Assembly (NCBI RefSeq): GCF_000757885.1
Contig: NZ_JQCR01000003.1
Coordinates: 1,302,001 to 1,366,000, forward strand
Direction: 5' to 3'
Origin: Paenibacillus wynnii
GTDB taxonomy: Bacteria; Bacillota; Bacilli; Paenibacillales; Paenibacillaceae
Length of the DNA: 64,000 nucleotides
This document shows positions 33,809 to 42,978 of this stretch, piece after piece. Each line of letters opens with the position of its first letter. The stretch's first letter is position 1. Position numbers and translations under genes: made by a program. The notes beneath the pieces were generated by a model. The model was not told where the DNA came from. It did not search any database and saw only the letters and a list, made by a program, of their open reading frames with translations.

Positions 33809-34577
33809 TTTGTATCACCCCGTACGAAGTTTTGGAATTACTGCGCAGCAGCTCGGAAAAACCCAGCCTTATAAATTCACCGCTTAGACTTTTTTCCTTC
33901 AACAGCACTGCTTTACGGGCAATTCTCACGGCTTCAGACACACTCTCAGGGGACAAAGCAGCACCATTAGCAAACTGACGTAAAGGAGAAATAGCCGCTG
34001 AATCCGTTAAAGGCTGGCGGAACATCGGATCAAAATAGACAATGTCCACACTGTTGTCCGGCTGTGATCTCAAATAGTCCAAATGATCACTATGTACAAG
34101 GTTGATCCGGCGAAAAGCAGCATTCACTTTCTCATTCCCGGTAATATAATGGCTCATCCCTTCCAACAAGAGTCCATAAAGCGGAAGTGAACTCTCGATA
34201 GCGGTAACCTCAGAGGCTTCACCGCCATAAACGGCAAACAGAAGAGAATCCGTTCCGAGGCCAGCCGTGCAGTCCAGCACACTATCTCCCGGCTCCATAC
34301 CGGCTGCATCTAGCATTGGGTCACGTTCGCCTTTTATTACCCGTTTTGCCCGAACAAACCCCATACTCGGGTGAAATTGCATAGGTGGCATTCCAGGCCG
34401 CAGAAGCCGCACAGCTTCTTGCAGCACAACCAGCACCTCCTGGTCCTGATAACGTTCTACCAGCTTGGTTAAGGAAAGGGTTCCGCGCGGTTTATATTCA
34501 ACTTCTAACCGATCCGCAAGTGACTGCGCACGTTCCACAATTTCCGGTATCGGGTTACTACCCGTAGATATAATCAT
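33798..34577 (-). CDS. RsmJ-like class I SAM-dependent methyltransferase
   Basis: This 259-aa protein has SAM motif I LDCTAGLGTDSLLFA, the acidic loop VTAIESS and motif IV YFDPMFRQP, similar to RsmJ, which methylates 16S rRNA G1516 in E. coli. In Bacilli this family member sits next to mutL/miaA. The RNA target here is inferred. AGGAGG precedes the ATG, and the 3' end overlaps miaA. Confidence 0.82.
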   Translation of the reverse strand: MIISTGSNPIPEIVERAQSLADRLEVEYKPRGTLSLTKLVERYQDQEVLVVLQEAVRLLRPGMPPMQFHPSMGFVRAKRVIKGERDPMLDAAGMEPGDSVLDCTAGLGTDSLLFAVYGGEASEVTAIESSLPLYGLLLEGMSHYITGNEKVNAAFRRINLVHSDHLDYLRSQPDNSVDIVYFDPMFRQPLTDSAAISPLRQFANGAALSPESVSEAVRIARKAVLLKEKSLSGEFIRLGFSELLRSNSKTSYGVIQIDN

Positions 34578-34620
34578 GTTGCCTCCTGACTAGTTGCCGT
34601 ATACATTTTTGCTTCGTTGA

Positions 34621-36576
34621 TCACATGACCCGCTTGAATAATTTTTCCAGATCATAGGCAGAGAAAGAAATCAGAATCGGACGTCCATGCGGACAAGTAT
34701 AGGGCTGCCTGCAAGCAGACAATCGGGTTAATAAACTGTCTACTTCCTGTTCTGTGAGCTTGTGATTTGCTTTAATGGATGCTTTACAGGAGCATAGTAT
34801 AGATGACTTTTCACGAAGCTTGGCCAGATCGATGGTTTTCTCACTAAGCACCCACTCTGCCATTTCTTCGATAATCGCCTTCTCCTCTCCTTGAGGGAAC
34901 CAATAAGGCAAGGAACGGACAAGAAACGTCTGACCCCCGAAATGCTCCAAGTACACACCGGCCTGCTCAAACCAATGCAAACGTTCTCCAAGTTGGCGGC
35001 TTTCAGATGGAGTGAACTCAAGTGTTATCGGCAATAAAAGCTCTTGAGACGCATCTGCCGGCCGTCCAAATTGCTCATAATAAAATTCATAATTAATTCG
35101 TTCATGAGCGGCATGCTGATCTATTAAATATAAGCCTTCCTCATTCTGGGCGATAATATAGGTCCCGTGATGCTGTCCGATATAATTCAGTTCTGGGAAT
35201 ACCGGAAGTCCCGTGCCTCCACCGGCAGGAGGTGCCAACAGTTCTTCAATTCCCGCAGCCACTTCGCGCGCATTGTAAGTGGACTGAGGAGCACGATAGC
35301 TGTTGTTTTTCCCTGCTTCGCGAATTTGCGAAGCAGCTTGGGATGGTTTATATGGTTCTGATTTGAAGGGTTCTCTTTCACTTTGTTTTTCCTGTTGTGA
35401 AAAAGCTGGTGACCCTGTCATGAGTCCTTTATTCAGGTTTGAGTCCGTGTATTTCGCACGTTCAAGCTGCTCTATTGGGCTCTCTTTCAACGCCTCTTTT
35501 GAACCCTTCTGAAAAGCGAATTGCTCCTGTATAAAAGATGAGCTTCCCTTAGGGCCGATCGTTTCTCTGCCTGGTCGGGGAATTAGAGTCTGACCTAATA
35601 ATACCTTTCGGGTCTCCTCTTCAACGAACTTGTACAATTCCACTTCCTTGCTGAATCGGACCTCCAGTTTGGCTGGATGAACGTTAACGTCAACTAGAGA
35701 AGGATGCATGTCCAGCTTCATAACAAGCAATGGATAGCGGTTAATTGGCAATAAGGTATGATACGCACGCATCACCGCTGCGTTCAATCCGTTGCTTCGA
35801 ATATAACGCCCACCTACTATTGTTGTTACTGCATTGCGATTTGAACGTGTCCAATCGGGACGGCTGATATAACCGGAAATCCGGTAGTCGGGATCTTCGG
35901 CTGTGATTGGCAACATGGCCTTCGCTGCTGAAGTTCCGTATACTGCGGCAATCACCTGCAGCAAATCCCCTTTACCCAAAGTATGGAGGAGCTGGTTGCC
36001 GTTATGCTGGAACCTGAAGGAGATGTCTGGATGTGCCAGCGCCATCCGGTACATGGCATCCGAAATATGCCCCAGCTCCGTCTGAACGCTTTTCATATAT
36101 TTCAATCTTGCCGGTGTATTGAAGAATAACTCCCGTACCTCAAAGTCGGTTCCTTGCCCGGAAGGAGCATCTTCATTACAAATCAGCTTGCCGCCCTCAA
36201 TCTTGATCAGCCTGCCCTTTCCATCATCCGCACTAGCTGTCAACAGCGAGACCTTGGATACGGCGGCAATACTGGGTAAAGCCTCCCCGCGGAAGCCCAG
36301 GCTTGTAATCAGGAACAGATCGCGTCCATTCGCGATTTTACTTGTGGCATGTCGATAAAAAGCAGTCTCGCAATCATCCGCCTCTATCCCCGAACCATTA
36401 TCCTTCACACGGATACTCTGTAGACCACCTTCCTCCACAGAGACCTCAATAACAGTACTCTTAGCATCAATCGCGTTCTCCACCAATTCCTTTACGACCG
36501 AAGCTGGACGCTCGACCACTTCACCAGCTGCAATCTGGTTGGCAATATGCTCGTCCAATATATGAATTTTAGCCAT
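34621..36576 (-). CDS. mutL: DNA mismatch repair endonuclease MutL
   Basis: This 651-aa protein has a GHKL ATPase N-terminus (ENAIDAKS, DNGSGI, GFRGEALPSI), a poorly conserved Gln/Ser-rich linker (~345-440) and a C-terminal dimerisation and endonuclease domain. The latter has DQHAAHERINYEFYYE, the DQHA(x)2E(x)4E metal motif, and CPHGRP. MutL nicks the new strand after MutS recognition in organisms lacking MutH. ATG 36576 follows GAGGTGA; an ATG 24 nt upstream is less well placed. Confidence 0.96.
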   Translation of the reverse strand: MAKIHILDEHIANQIAAGEVVERPASVVKELVENAIDAKSTVIEVSVEEGGLQSIRVKDNGSGIEADDCETAFYRHATSKIANGRDLFLITSLGFRGEALPSIAAVSKVSLLTASADDGKGRLIKIEGGKLICNEDAPSGQGTDFEVRELFFNTPARLKYMKSVQTELGHISDAMYRMALAHPDISFRFQHNGNQLLHTLGKGDLLQVIAAVYGTSAAKAMLPITAEDPDYRISGYISRPDWTRSNRNAVTTIVGGRYIRSNGLNAAVMRAYHTLLPINRYPLLVMKLDMHPSLVDVNVHPAKLEVRFSKEVELYKFVEEETRKVLLGQTLIPRPGRETIGPKGSSSFIQEQFAFQKGSKEALKESPIEQLERAKYTDSNLNKGLMTGSPAFSQQEKQSEREPFKSEPYKPSQAASQIREAGKNNSYRAPQSTYNAREVAAGIEELLAPPAGGGTGLPVFPELNYIGQHHGTYIIAQNEEGLYLIDQHAAHERINYEFYYEQFGRPADASQELLLPITLEFTPSESRQLGERLHWFEQAGVYLEHFGGQTFLVRSLPYWFPQGEEKAIIEEMAEWVLSEKTIDLAKLREKSSILCSCKASIKANHKLTEQEVDSLLTRLSACRQPYTCPHGRPILISFSAYDLEKLFKRVM

Positions 36577-36736
36577 TTCATTCACCTCGCTGTTTGACAA
36601 TATTAAATAGAATAAATCGGGCGCTGAATCAAGTGCACTTTTACAATTAAATTCACGATTACAAGCAATTTGAGCAAATCAAAGGTACTTAGGAATTAAC
36701 CTAGCAATAGCATTAAACTAACAATAGCAATTAACC

Positions 36737-39592
36737 TTATAAATCTCTTGCCTTCATCTTGAGGTCATTCAGCAAACCCATGGCCTGTAGGGGTGTCATG
36801 TTCATGAGATCTGCGTCTTTTACTGCGGCGATGATCTGTTTCATGAATGGATTCTCTTGAACAACAGCGGACTCGTGTGCAGCAGTAGAAGCAGGTGTAA
36901 TTGCACCGCCTTTGCGGTTTCTGCGCGGCTCCTCTTCTCCAAATATAGAGAGTTGAACCACTCCGAGTCCCTCATCCTCTATAGTGGATGGAAGTGAGGG
37001 ATGCGAAGCTGCCGCTGCTTCTGCATAAGCCGCTTTTGCTGCGGACTCTATTATCGTACTAACTTCTTCGTTTATCAGACCTGTTGAGGAGCCTGCAGCT
37101 TCCTGAACGGATCGACCGTATGGAACGGATGGGAATGTTTCTGACATCACTGACTTTCGCTCTTGTCCTTCAGTATAAACTCGAGGTCCAGCACCCACAG
37201 GAGATGCATGCTCGATTTCCTGCAGTAGACCGTAAGCACGATCAATAATCCCTTCAGGCAGCCCAGCCAGACGGGCACAGTAGATACCATAGCTGCTGTC
37301 TGCGGCCCCGGGTACAAGTTTACGCAGGAAATTCACCTTGTCGCCGCTCTCTTGTACGGCCATCGAATAATTGCGCAACCCAGTTAAACTTTCTTCCAAA
37401 TGAGCCAACTCATGGAAATGAGTCGAAACTAGCGCCTTGCAAGCAATCGTATCATGAACGTATTCAATGACTGCCTGAGCAATAGCCATTCCCTCGCTTG
37501 TTGAGGTACCGCGCCCCAGCTCATCAATAATGATGAGGCTTCTCGGAGTGGCTTTTTCGGTCATGACTTGTATGTCAGCCATCTCCACCATGAAGGTGCT
37601 TTGTCCGCCAATGAGATCATCTGCTGCTCCGATACGGGTGAAAATCCGGTCAATCAGCGGGATCTCCGCACTTGCCGCAGGAACAAAACAACCGATTTGC
37701 GCCAAGATGGTAATTAGCGCAACCTGACGCATATAAGTGCTTTTACCAGCCATGTTCGGACCGGTAATCAGTAGAATGTTCCCTTCGCCTTTACTAAGGG
37801 TACTTCCATTCGCGATAAAGGCGGAGTCCTTAAGAACGGCCTCAACAACGGGATGGCGTCCGTTTTCAATGGCCAAATCGTAACCGTCCGACAGCTTAGG
37901 TTTCACAAATCGATACTCGGCACTTACAGCTGCGAGGCATTGGTAAACATCGATTTCAGCTACCTTTTCGGCTAAATTCTGTAAGCGTGGAATTTGAGCG
38001 CTCAAACGATCTCTTAGCTCTGTAAAAAGCGAATATTCCAAGTCCGTCATTTTATCCTGCGCTTCCAGAATTAGAGCTTCCTTCTCCTTCAGCTCAGGGG
38101 TAACAAACCGCTCCGCATTCGCCAATGTCTGCTTGCGTTCATACCTGCCTTCCGGTAAAGAGGCGAGATGAGAACGGGTTATTTCTATATAATATCCGAA
38201 GATTTTGTTGTAGCCGATTTTGAGGGACTTGATGCCGGTTGCCAGACGTTCCTTCGCCTCAAGCTCGGCAATCCAGCGTTTTCCGTTACTGCTCGCTTCT
38301 CTCAGCTCGTCCAATCGTGCATGGTAGCCTGCCCGAATGATCCCGCCATCCCGTATAGAAACTGGAGCTTCTTCAACGATAGCCCGCTCAATATCCTCAC
38401 GCAGCTCGGCACATTCATCCATGGATGAACCAATCTCTTTCAACGTAGCTGAACCCGAGCCCATACACATCTCTTTCAAGGTTGGAATCTGGGCCAGAGA
38501 CAGCTTCAGGGCATTCATATCCCGACCATTAGCACTGCCGAAGGCAATACGTCCGGTTAGTCGTTCCAGATCATAAATTTCCTTCAGTGCGAGCCGAAGA
38601 TCTTCACGAACGATAAATTGGTTATATAAATAGTCGACAGCTTCCAGCCGCCGTTCAATAGGAGAACGTTGCAGCAAAGGCTTATCGATTCTCCGGCGGA
38701 GCAGACGTGCTCCCATTGAGGTTTCTGTGCGATCCAGCAGCCAGAGCAGTGAACCTTTTTTGGAACGCTCACGAACGGTTTCAGTAAGCTCTAAATTGCG
38801 GCGGGTAAACGGATCGAGAATCATATAGTTCCCCGGCTCATAAGGAGAAATCTGGCTTAATTGTCCCAGTGATCGGCGCTGCGTTTCACCCAAATAGGAG
38901 ATTAAAAGCGCTAAGCATTGGCCCCGCTCTTTCTCTAGCCGTACCCAAGCCGCTTCTCCAAATTGCCGCCGTGCAGACTCCTCATCCCGTTTCTCCCAAG
39001 GTGTATATACAACGGGCTTTGCTCCAAATAGAGCTTCACCGCGAATACTGTCCAATAAAGCTGCATCCCCGATAATCTCTGCAGGCTCATAAATGCCAAT
39101 CTCATCGCGGAGCCATTCCGCCCCCGAGAGTACTGATGTTACATATAGCTCACCTGTGGTTAAATCGCAGGCTGTCAGCGCCATCATGCCATCAGTTTCA
39201 GTAACACATACCAGATAATTATTGGATTTCTCCGAAAGAATCTTGCCGTCCATCACTGTGCCTGGAGTAACCACACGTACGATGTCCCGCCGTACCATTC
39301 CTTTGGTCGTCGCGGCATCTTCAAGTTGCTCACAGATGGCTACCTTGTATCCTTTTTCAATCAGTCGCTGAATATATCCCTCGGCAGCATGATGCGGAAC
39401 TCCGCACATAGGGATCTTGTCCTCAGTTCCGCCTTCGCGGCCGGTCAATGTAATTTCAAGCTCTTTGGAGGCCAATATCGCATCTTCAAAGAACATTTCA
39501 TAGAAATCTCCCAAACGGAAAAAGAGAAAGGCATCCTTGGCCCCTTCCTTTACTCGTAAATATTGCTGTATCATCGGCGTATATTGTGCCAT
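36737..39592 (-). CDS. mutS: DNA mismatch recognition protein MutS
   Basis: This 951-aa protein has the mismatch-reading Phe-X-Glu in GDFYEMF near residue 35, Walker A GPNMAGKST, Walker B IIDELGRGTS and a helix-turn-helix dimer region. The C-terminal tail (~800-950) is longer than in B. subtilis MutS (858 aa) and carries a low-complexity Ala/Ser insert followed by QLSIF, a beta-clamp binding motif, and the C-terminal MutS tetramer/helix region. ATG 39592 follows GGAGG with 6-nt spacing; the TTG at 39598 overlaps it. Confidence 0.96.
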   Translation of the reverse strand: MAQYTPMIQQYLRVKEGAKDAFLFFRLGDFYEMFFEDAILASKELEITLTGREGGTEDKIPMCGVPHHAAEGYIQRLIEKGYKVAICEQLEDAATTKGMVRRDIVRVVTPGTVMDGKILSEKSNNYLVCVTETDGMMALTACDLTTGELYVTSVLSGAEWLRDEIGIYEPAEIIGDAALLDSIRGEALFGAKPVVYTPWEKRDEESARRQFGEAAWVRLEKERGQCLALLISYLGETQRRSLGQLSQISPYEPGNYMILDPFTRRNLELTETVRERSKKGSLLWLLDRTETSMGARLLRRRIDKPLLQRSPIERRLEAVDYLYNQFIVREDLRLALKEIYDLERLTGRIAFGSANGRDMNALKLSLAQIPTLKEMCMGSGSATLKEIGSSMDECAELREDIERAIVEEAPVSIRDGGIIRAGYHARLDELREASSNGKRWIAELEAKERLATGIKSLKIGYNKIFGYYIEITRSHLASLPEGRYERKQTLANAERFVTPELKEKEALILEAQDKMTDLEYSLFTELRDRLSAQIPRLQNLAEKVAEIDVYQCLAAVSAEYRFVKPKLSDGYDLAIENGRHPVVEAVLKDSAFIANGSTLSKGEGNILLITGPNMAGKSTYMRQVALITILAQIGCFVPAASAEIPLIDRIFTRIGAADDLIGGQSTFMVEMADIQVMTEKATPRSLIIIDELGRGTSTSEGMAIAQAVIEYVHDTIACKALVSTHFHELAHLEESLTGLRNYSMAVQESGDKVNFLRKLVPGAADSSYGIYCARLAGLPEGIIDRAYGLLQEIEHASPVGAGPRVYTEGQERKSVMSETFPSVPYGRSVQEAAGSSTGLINEEVSTIIESAAKAAYAEAAAASHPSLPSTIEDEGLGVVQLSIFGEEEPRRNRKGGAITPASTAAHESAVVQENPFMKQIIAAVKDADLMNMTPLQAMGLLNDLKMKARDL

Positions 39593-39721
39593 GGTCAACC
39601 TCCATGCCTATTTCATTGCTATCGTCCATTATAGCAGAAAGTAGACGTTCAAGGTTATCCCCGAGCATTGGATAATCGTTGTATTCGCTAGAGTTCGAAA
39701 TGGAAACTGCGGACAAAAATA

Positions 39722-39751
39722 CAAAGAAGCGCCTGTTCACGGCGCTTCTTT
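39722..39751 (-). terminator. Terminator overlapping the 3' end of the amidoligase-like gene
   Basis: A perfect 11-bp stem AAAGAAGCGCC/GGCGCTTCTTT has a 7-nt loop. Its 5' arm (on RNA) is the last four codons and the stop codon lies in the loop. Confidence 0.82.
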
Positions 39752-41053
39752 GGCACACCAGAGTCCGCGGATGTCACGGGCTTCGTTCCATGTTTTACCT
39801 TCGTCGATATAGCGGAAAAGAGGTTCTATGTAGCGGGCGGCGAGTTCATAGCCGCCTAAGGCTCGCAGTTGGCCTTTGAGCGGAGCGAAGGCCGCGCGGA
39901 GCGGGGGTTTGTCGCCGCGATAGTAGGCGGCATGCAGGTCTTCCCTGTCGAGCGGACGGAGGGGCAGGTCTTCATACCGGCTCACGATTAGGTGAGCTAG
40001 ATAGACTGCCCCCTTGGCGACGACCGGAGACACCAGGAAGCTCGGCAGGGTCCGGTACTCGAAGCCGCCATGCGGCTGGTACCGGAAATCGCCGAGCACG
40101 CCGTAACGCGGACGCCGGGAAGCTGCCCGGGCGTCCTCCAGCAGCAGTAGGGGCAGCGCGAGGTAGTTGTCGAGCGCGCGCAGCAGCGGCGCCGTCAGCG
40201 TCACGCCGCTAAAGTGCAGGTGGCCGCCGAGGGCCCAGCCCCGCAGCGGCATGCCTCCCGCCCGCCAAGCCAGCGAGCGGTCGGCGATGAGCCGGTCCGC
40301 CGTGGCTGCGGCGGACATCAGCTGCGCCAGCAGCGCGCGCGGGGAACCGCGCGGCCGGGGGCGCAGCTCCGCGACCGGGAACGTGCCACGCGTTCCCGGA
40401 GGTCCGGCGTCGCAGCCAGCGACGCCGTCCGTCGGCAAGTACAGGGACGCCGGCACGACTCGGCCGGCAGCGCCCCGCTGGAGCAGGAACTCCGGATCCA
40501 TGCCCATCATCATCCCCGGCCGTCCGGGGAGCTCGAGGGCCAGAATCCGTTCTAAAGTCTGCTCCGCTGTGCGGTAGGGCTCAGGCAAGGGTTCACCCGA
40601 TTGCTCCTTAAGCGGAGTAATCTCCTCCACCACATACCTGCGGTCCCCCTTGGAGAGCAGCAGAACCTCACCGCTGTCGAGACCCACGCTGTACAAAGCA
40701 CGGACAGCCACACCCTCGAGCAGCTTGTTCAACCCGCGGCGTTCGGGAGGTTCAACAGACTCGTCTGAACCGGGTGTGAAAGTTAGCCCCTTCATTCCTG
40801 CTCCAGTCCGAAACGGAAGGATCCTAAGTACCGTCAGATTGTATATGTATACTTTATAACGCAACCTATGCCTTGCATTCGTAGAGATAACATTTGCAGG
40901 AACCAATGCGGATAATCCGATATCACCTTCCATACCATCCCTTAACATCAGCTTGCTCTGCTGAGTTAATGCAGCCTCAACCCCGCTGCGAAGCAGCCGC
41001 TGTTGTCTTTGCTCCAGCGACAAAGCATCAAACACGTGGTATCCTTCATTCAT
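39737..41053 (-). CDS. Putative amidoligase (COOH-NH2 ligase type 2-like)
   Basis: This 438-aa protein matches, from motif memory, the phage phiEco32-like carboxylate-amine ligase type 2 group: MGMDPEFLLQ (Asp/Glu of the metal-ATP site), a FPVAELRPRPRGSP stretch, GGHLHFSG and FEYRTLPSFL. Such enzymes are ATP-grasp-like/GCS-like peptide-bond formers. N-terminal residues 1-150 include a beta-rich segment of unknown role. Position between cotE and mutS suggests a spore-envelope job, but this is inference. The central part (about 40080-40520) is strikingly GC-rich compared with neighbours. GGAGG precedes the ATG. Confidence 0.7.
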   Translation of the reverse strand: MNEGYHVFDALSLEQRQQRLLRSGVEAALTQQSKLMLRDGMEGDIGLSALVPANVISTNARHRLRYKVYIYNLTVLRILPFRTGAGMKGLTFTPGSDESVEPPERRGLNKLLEGVAVRALYSVGLDSGEVLLLSKGDRRYVVEEITPLKEQSGEPLPEPYRTAEQTLERILALELPGRPGMMMGMDPEFLLQRGAAGRVVPASLYLPTDGVAGCDAGPPGTRGTFPVAELRPRPRGSPRALLAQLMSAAATADRLIADRSLAWRAGGMPLRGWALGGHLHFSGVTLTAPLLRALDNYLALPLLLLEDARAASRRPRYGVLGDFRYQPHGGFEYRTLPSFLVSPVVAKGAVYLAHLIVSRYEDLPLRPLDREDLHAAYYRGDKPPLRAAFAPLKGQLRALGGYELAARYIEPLFRYIDEGKTWNEARDIRGLWCAKEAP

Positions 41054-41185
41054 TTCCGCCCACCTCCAGACCGCCGCTATTCTTATAAAGATTTAGAAAG
41101 CAAAAAACGGTTTTCCATCCTATTGGACGGCACCGTTTCCTGCAGATCATCAAAATCCTATACACGCAAGACCTAAAATAAATTT

Positions 41186-41209
41186 AAAAAAGGAGGGCAT
41201 CCGCCCTCT
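41186..41209 (-). terminator. Terminator after cotE
   Basis: Stem GAGGGC with GCCCTC (loop ATCC) and a minus-strand tail of six T residues. Confidence 0.8.
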
Positions 41210-41273
41210 ACGCCGCTGCCCCCTGATCATATAATGGTTTCATACCCATTGAGGATCAGTTACCAGCGGCGTA
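41209..41273 (-). other. Nested three-stem hairpin in the cotE 3' region
   Basis: Three coaxial perfect stems enclose one another: TACGCCGCTG (41209-41218) with CAGCGGCGTA (41264-41273), CTGATC (41223-41228) with GATCAG (41254-41259), and AATGG (41233-41237) with CCATT (41246-41250). It starts 6 nt after the cotE stop and abuts the terminator. Confidence 0.7.
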
Positions 41274-41279
41274 CCTTCC

Positions 41280-41837
41280 TTACAGCTCATCATCCAGCGC
41301 ATCAGGGTCCAAATCCTCATAATCGAAGCTCTCACCGTCAAAGTCGTAGTCCTTATCCTCCGGATCATCGCTTTGATCGCTGACGTACACGCGGACCTTG
41401 GTCTCAGCCACCAGCTCCGCCTCGAATTCCCGCTCTACCCGGAGGGTAACACTTCCTCCGCCGGGAGATACGCCTGCTTCCACACAGTTCGGCTCCTGCG
41501 TTGCATCCGCAGAAACCTCTACCGTGGAAGCACGGTGTCTAGGATCCAAATACGAGAGTGGAATAAGCTCAACATAGGAGACCGTTTCTTTCGCTACTTC
41601 GGTCTGCTTGTTTTTGTCGTACGAGTACCAGATGTTCACATCATAAGTACCGATGACTTCGATTCCGCTTCCGGCAGCTACCGCTTCGTATTGGTGGTTG
41701 ATAATCCAAGCCCCCAAGATACTAGTCGGATGATGCGGCGGAGTTACGGTATGGGTTGCGGTAGAGAACTTACGACCTTTGCCGCAAATCGCCTTCGTAA
41801 TGATCTCCCTTGTTTGACGTTTATGGTTCAATGACAT
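41280..41837 (-). CDS. cotE: Outer spore coat morphogenetic protein CotE
   Basis: This 185-aa protein directs assembly of the outer spore coat around the forespore. The N-terminus MSLNHKRQTREIITKAICGKGRKFSTATHTV and the conserved core around ILGAWIINHQYEA and IGTYDVNIWYSYD are diagnostic (each is given only in part here). The acidic C-terminal tail (DDPEDKDYDFDG onward) is also typical. ATG 41837 follows GGAGG with 7-nt spacing. CotE lies upstream of mutS as in B. subtilis, with one inserted gene. A mother-cell sigma-K-like promoter is visible. Confidence 0.96.
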   Translation of the reverse strand: MSLNHKRQTREIITKAICGKGRKFSTATHTVTPPHHPTSILGAWIINHQYEAVAAGSGIEVIGTYDVNIWYSYDKNKQTEVAKETVSYVELIPLSYLDPRHRASTVEVSADATQEPNCVEAGVSPGGGSVTLRVEREFEAELVAETKVRVYVSDQSDDPEDKDYDFDGESFDYEDLDPDALDDEL

Positions 41838-41871
41838 CTTTAAACCTCCTCCATACAATCATTCACTATCA

Positions 41872-41897
41872 AGTGTATGCAGGACATGGGCGTTTGT
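41872..41897 (-). promoter_or_regulatory. Candidate mother-cell (sigma-K/sigma-E-like) promoter of cotE
   Basis: On the minus strand AC (41897-41896), 16 nt, then CATACACT (41879-41872) fits AC-N16-CATA and also the sigma-E -10 CATACANT. It lies about 35 nt upstream of the cotE start. No good sigma-E -35 was found. Confidence 0.45.
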
Positions 41898-41940
41898 TGA
41901 TTGTTAGAGTATAAAAAAATTTGGGTAAGCCTTCGGAGGT

Positions 41941-42957
41941 CTATTTCGGGAATACTTTTATGATTCCGAGCTTTCTCTCTTTACTTAAATCAATAAAATC
42001 ATCTGCGATATTTACAAGCGGGCGAATAGGATCATGCGGAAGAATCATGATGATTCGGCCGATCCTGCCGTCTGTCAGTTCTACCTCATTGCCTATCATC
42101 GACTGCATCAGCTTGTCCATAAAGACTCGGCAAATATAAGGATCAAGCTTGCCGAAGGCACTATCTCCCATCTGCTTAAGTACCTCATACAGCGGTGATG
42201 CTTTACGATATAAACGGTCTGAGGTCATTGCATGGAACACATCTGCGACAGCTACAATTTTGCTATAGTCCGTAATTCGATGTCCAAGTACCCCAAACGG
42301 ATACCCGCTTCCATCCATTCTTTCATGATGCTGAAGGGCTACCAGCGCCTGCATATGGTCTGTCCCCACCGTGTCCCTGATTAATTCATAGCCTATAGTT
42401 GTATGTCTCTTCATTAATTCGAATTCTTCATCCGACAACGGACCGGGTTTGGTCAAAATTTCAGCCGGAATCATGATCTTTCCGATATCATGCAGCGTTG
42501 CGGCAATAGTCAGCATACCCAGCTCTTCGGGATCCATTTTGAGCCATTTACCGAGAAGTGTAGATAAGATGCCAACCGCGATATTGTGCCTGTATGTATA
42601 ATCATCTTTGGATTGGAGCGCTGATAACATTCCGTAAAAATCATTTTTTTCCGAGACCTTATTAATAAAAGGTATGACCTCTGACCGAAGTTCATTAATA
42701 GGCACTTTTTTAGTAAATTTAATCTGGTCAAAGATCATTTCCATGGCAGTCGTACAGTCATCCACAGCGATATGAAAGAAGGCTTCGCTTTCTATTTCGA
42801 TAATATCATGGTTGTCCAAAAAGATATGATGCTGATCAAGCAAGCGGATATGCTCTGTATTTAACAGGGTCATAGCAGGTAAAACAAATACTCCCTTGTC
42901 ATTGAATAGATCCAATCCAAGCTGTTTGCCGATATACGTCTTATTGCTATTTCCCAT
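41941..42957 (-). CDS. HD-GYP domain phosphodiesterase
   Basis: This 338-aa protein has an N-terminal ~110-residue domain without recognised motifs and an HD-GYP domain: the HD pair in LHDIGKIMIP, then HHERMDGSGYPFG with the GYP signature intact, and DVFHAMTSDRLYR. Intact HD-GYP proteins hydrolyse cyclic di-GMP. The C-terminal ~50 residues (VELTDGRIGRIIMI) resemble the extra strand region of Bacillus HD-GYP proteins. It is followed with little gap by the next gene upstream, so it may be co-transcribed with the ArAE exporter. Confidence 0.9.
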   Translation of the reverse strand: MGNSNKTYIGKQLGLDLFNDKGVFVLPAMTLLNTEHIRLLDQHHIFLDNHDIIEIESEAFFHIAVDDCTTAMEMIFDQIKFTKKVPINELRSEVIPFINKVSEKNDFYGMLSALQSKDDYTYRHNIAVGILSTLLGKWLKMDPEELGMLTIAATLHDIGKIMIPAEILTKPGPLSDEEFELMKRHTTIGYELIRDTVGTDHMQALVALQHHERMDGSGYPFGVLGHRITDYSKIVAVADVFHAMTSDRLYRKASPLYEVLKQMGDSAFGKLDPYICRVFMDKLMQSMIGNEVELTDGRIGRIIMILPHDPIRPLVNIADDFIDLSKERKLGIIKVFPK

Positions 42958-42978
42958 ACCTTCTCACCTACTGTCACT

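Noticed and set aside
40167..40577. Long plus-strand ORFs opposite the amidoligase gene
   Set aside because: They arise from the GC-rich composition of the real minus-strand gene and lack ribosome binding sites.
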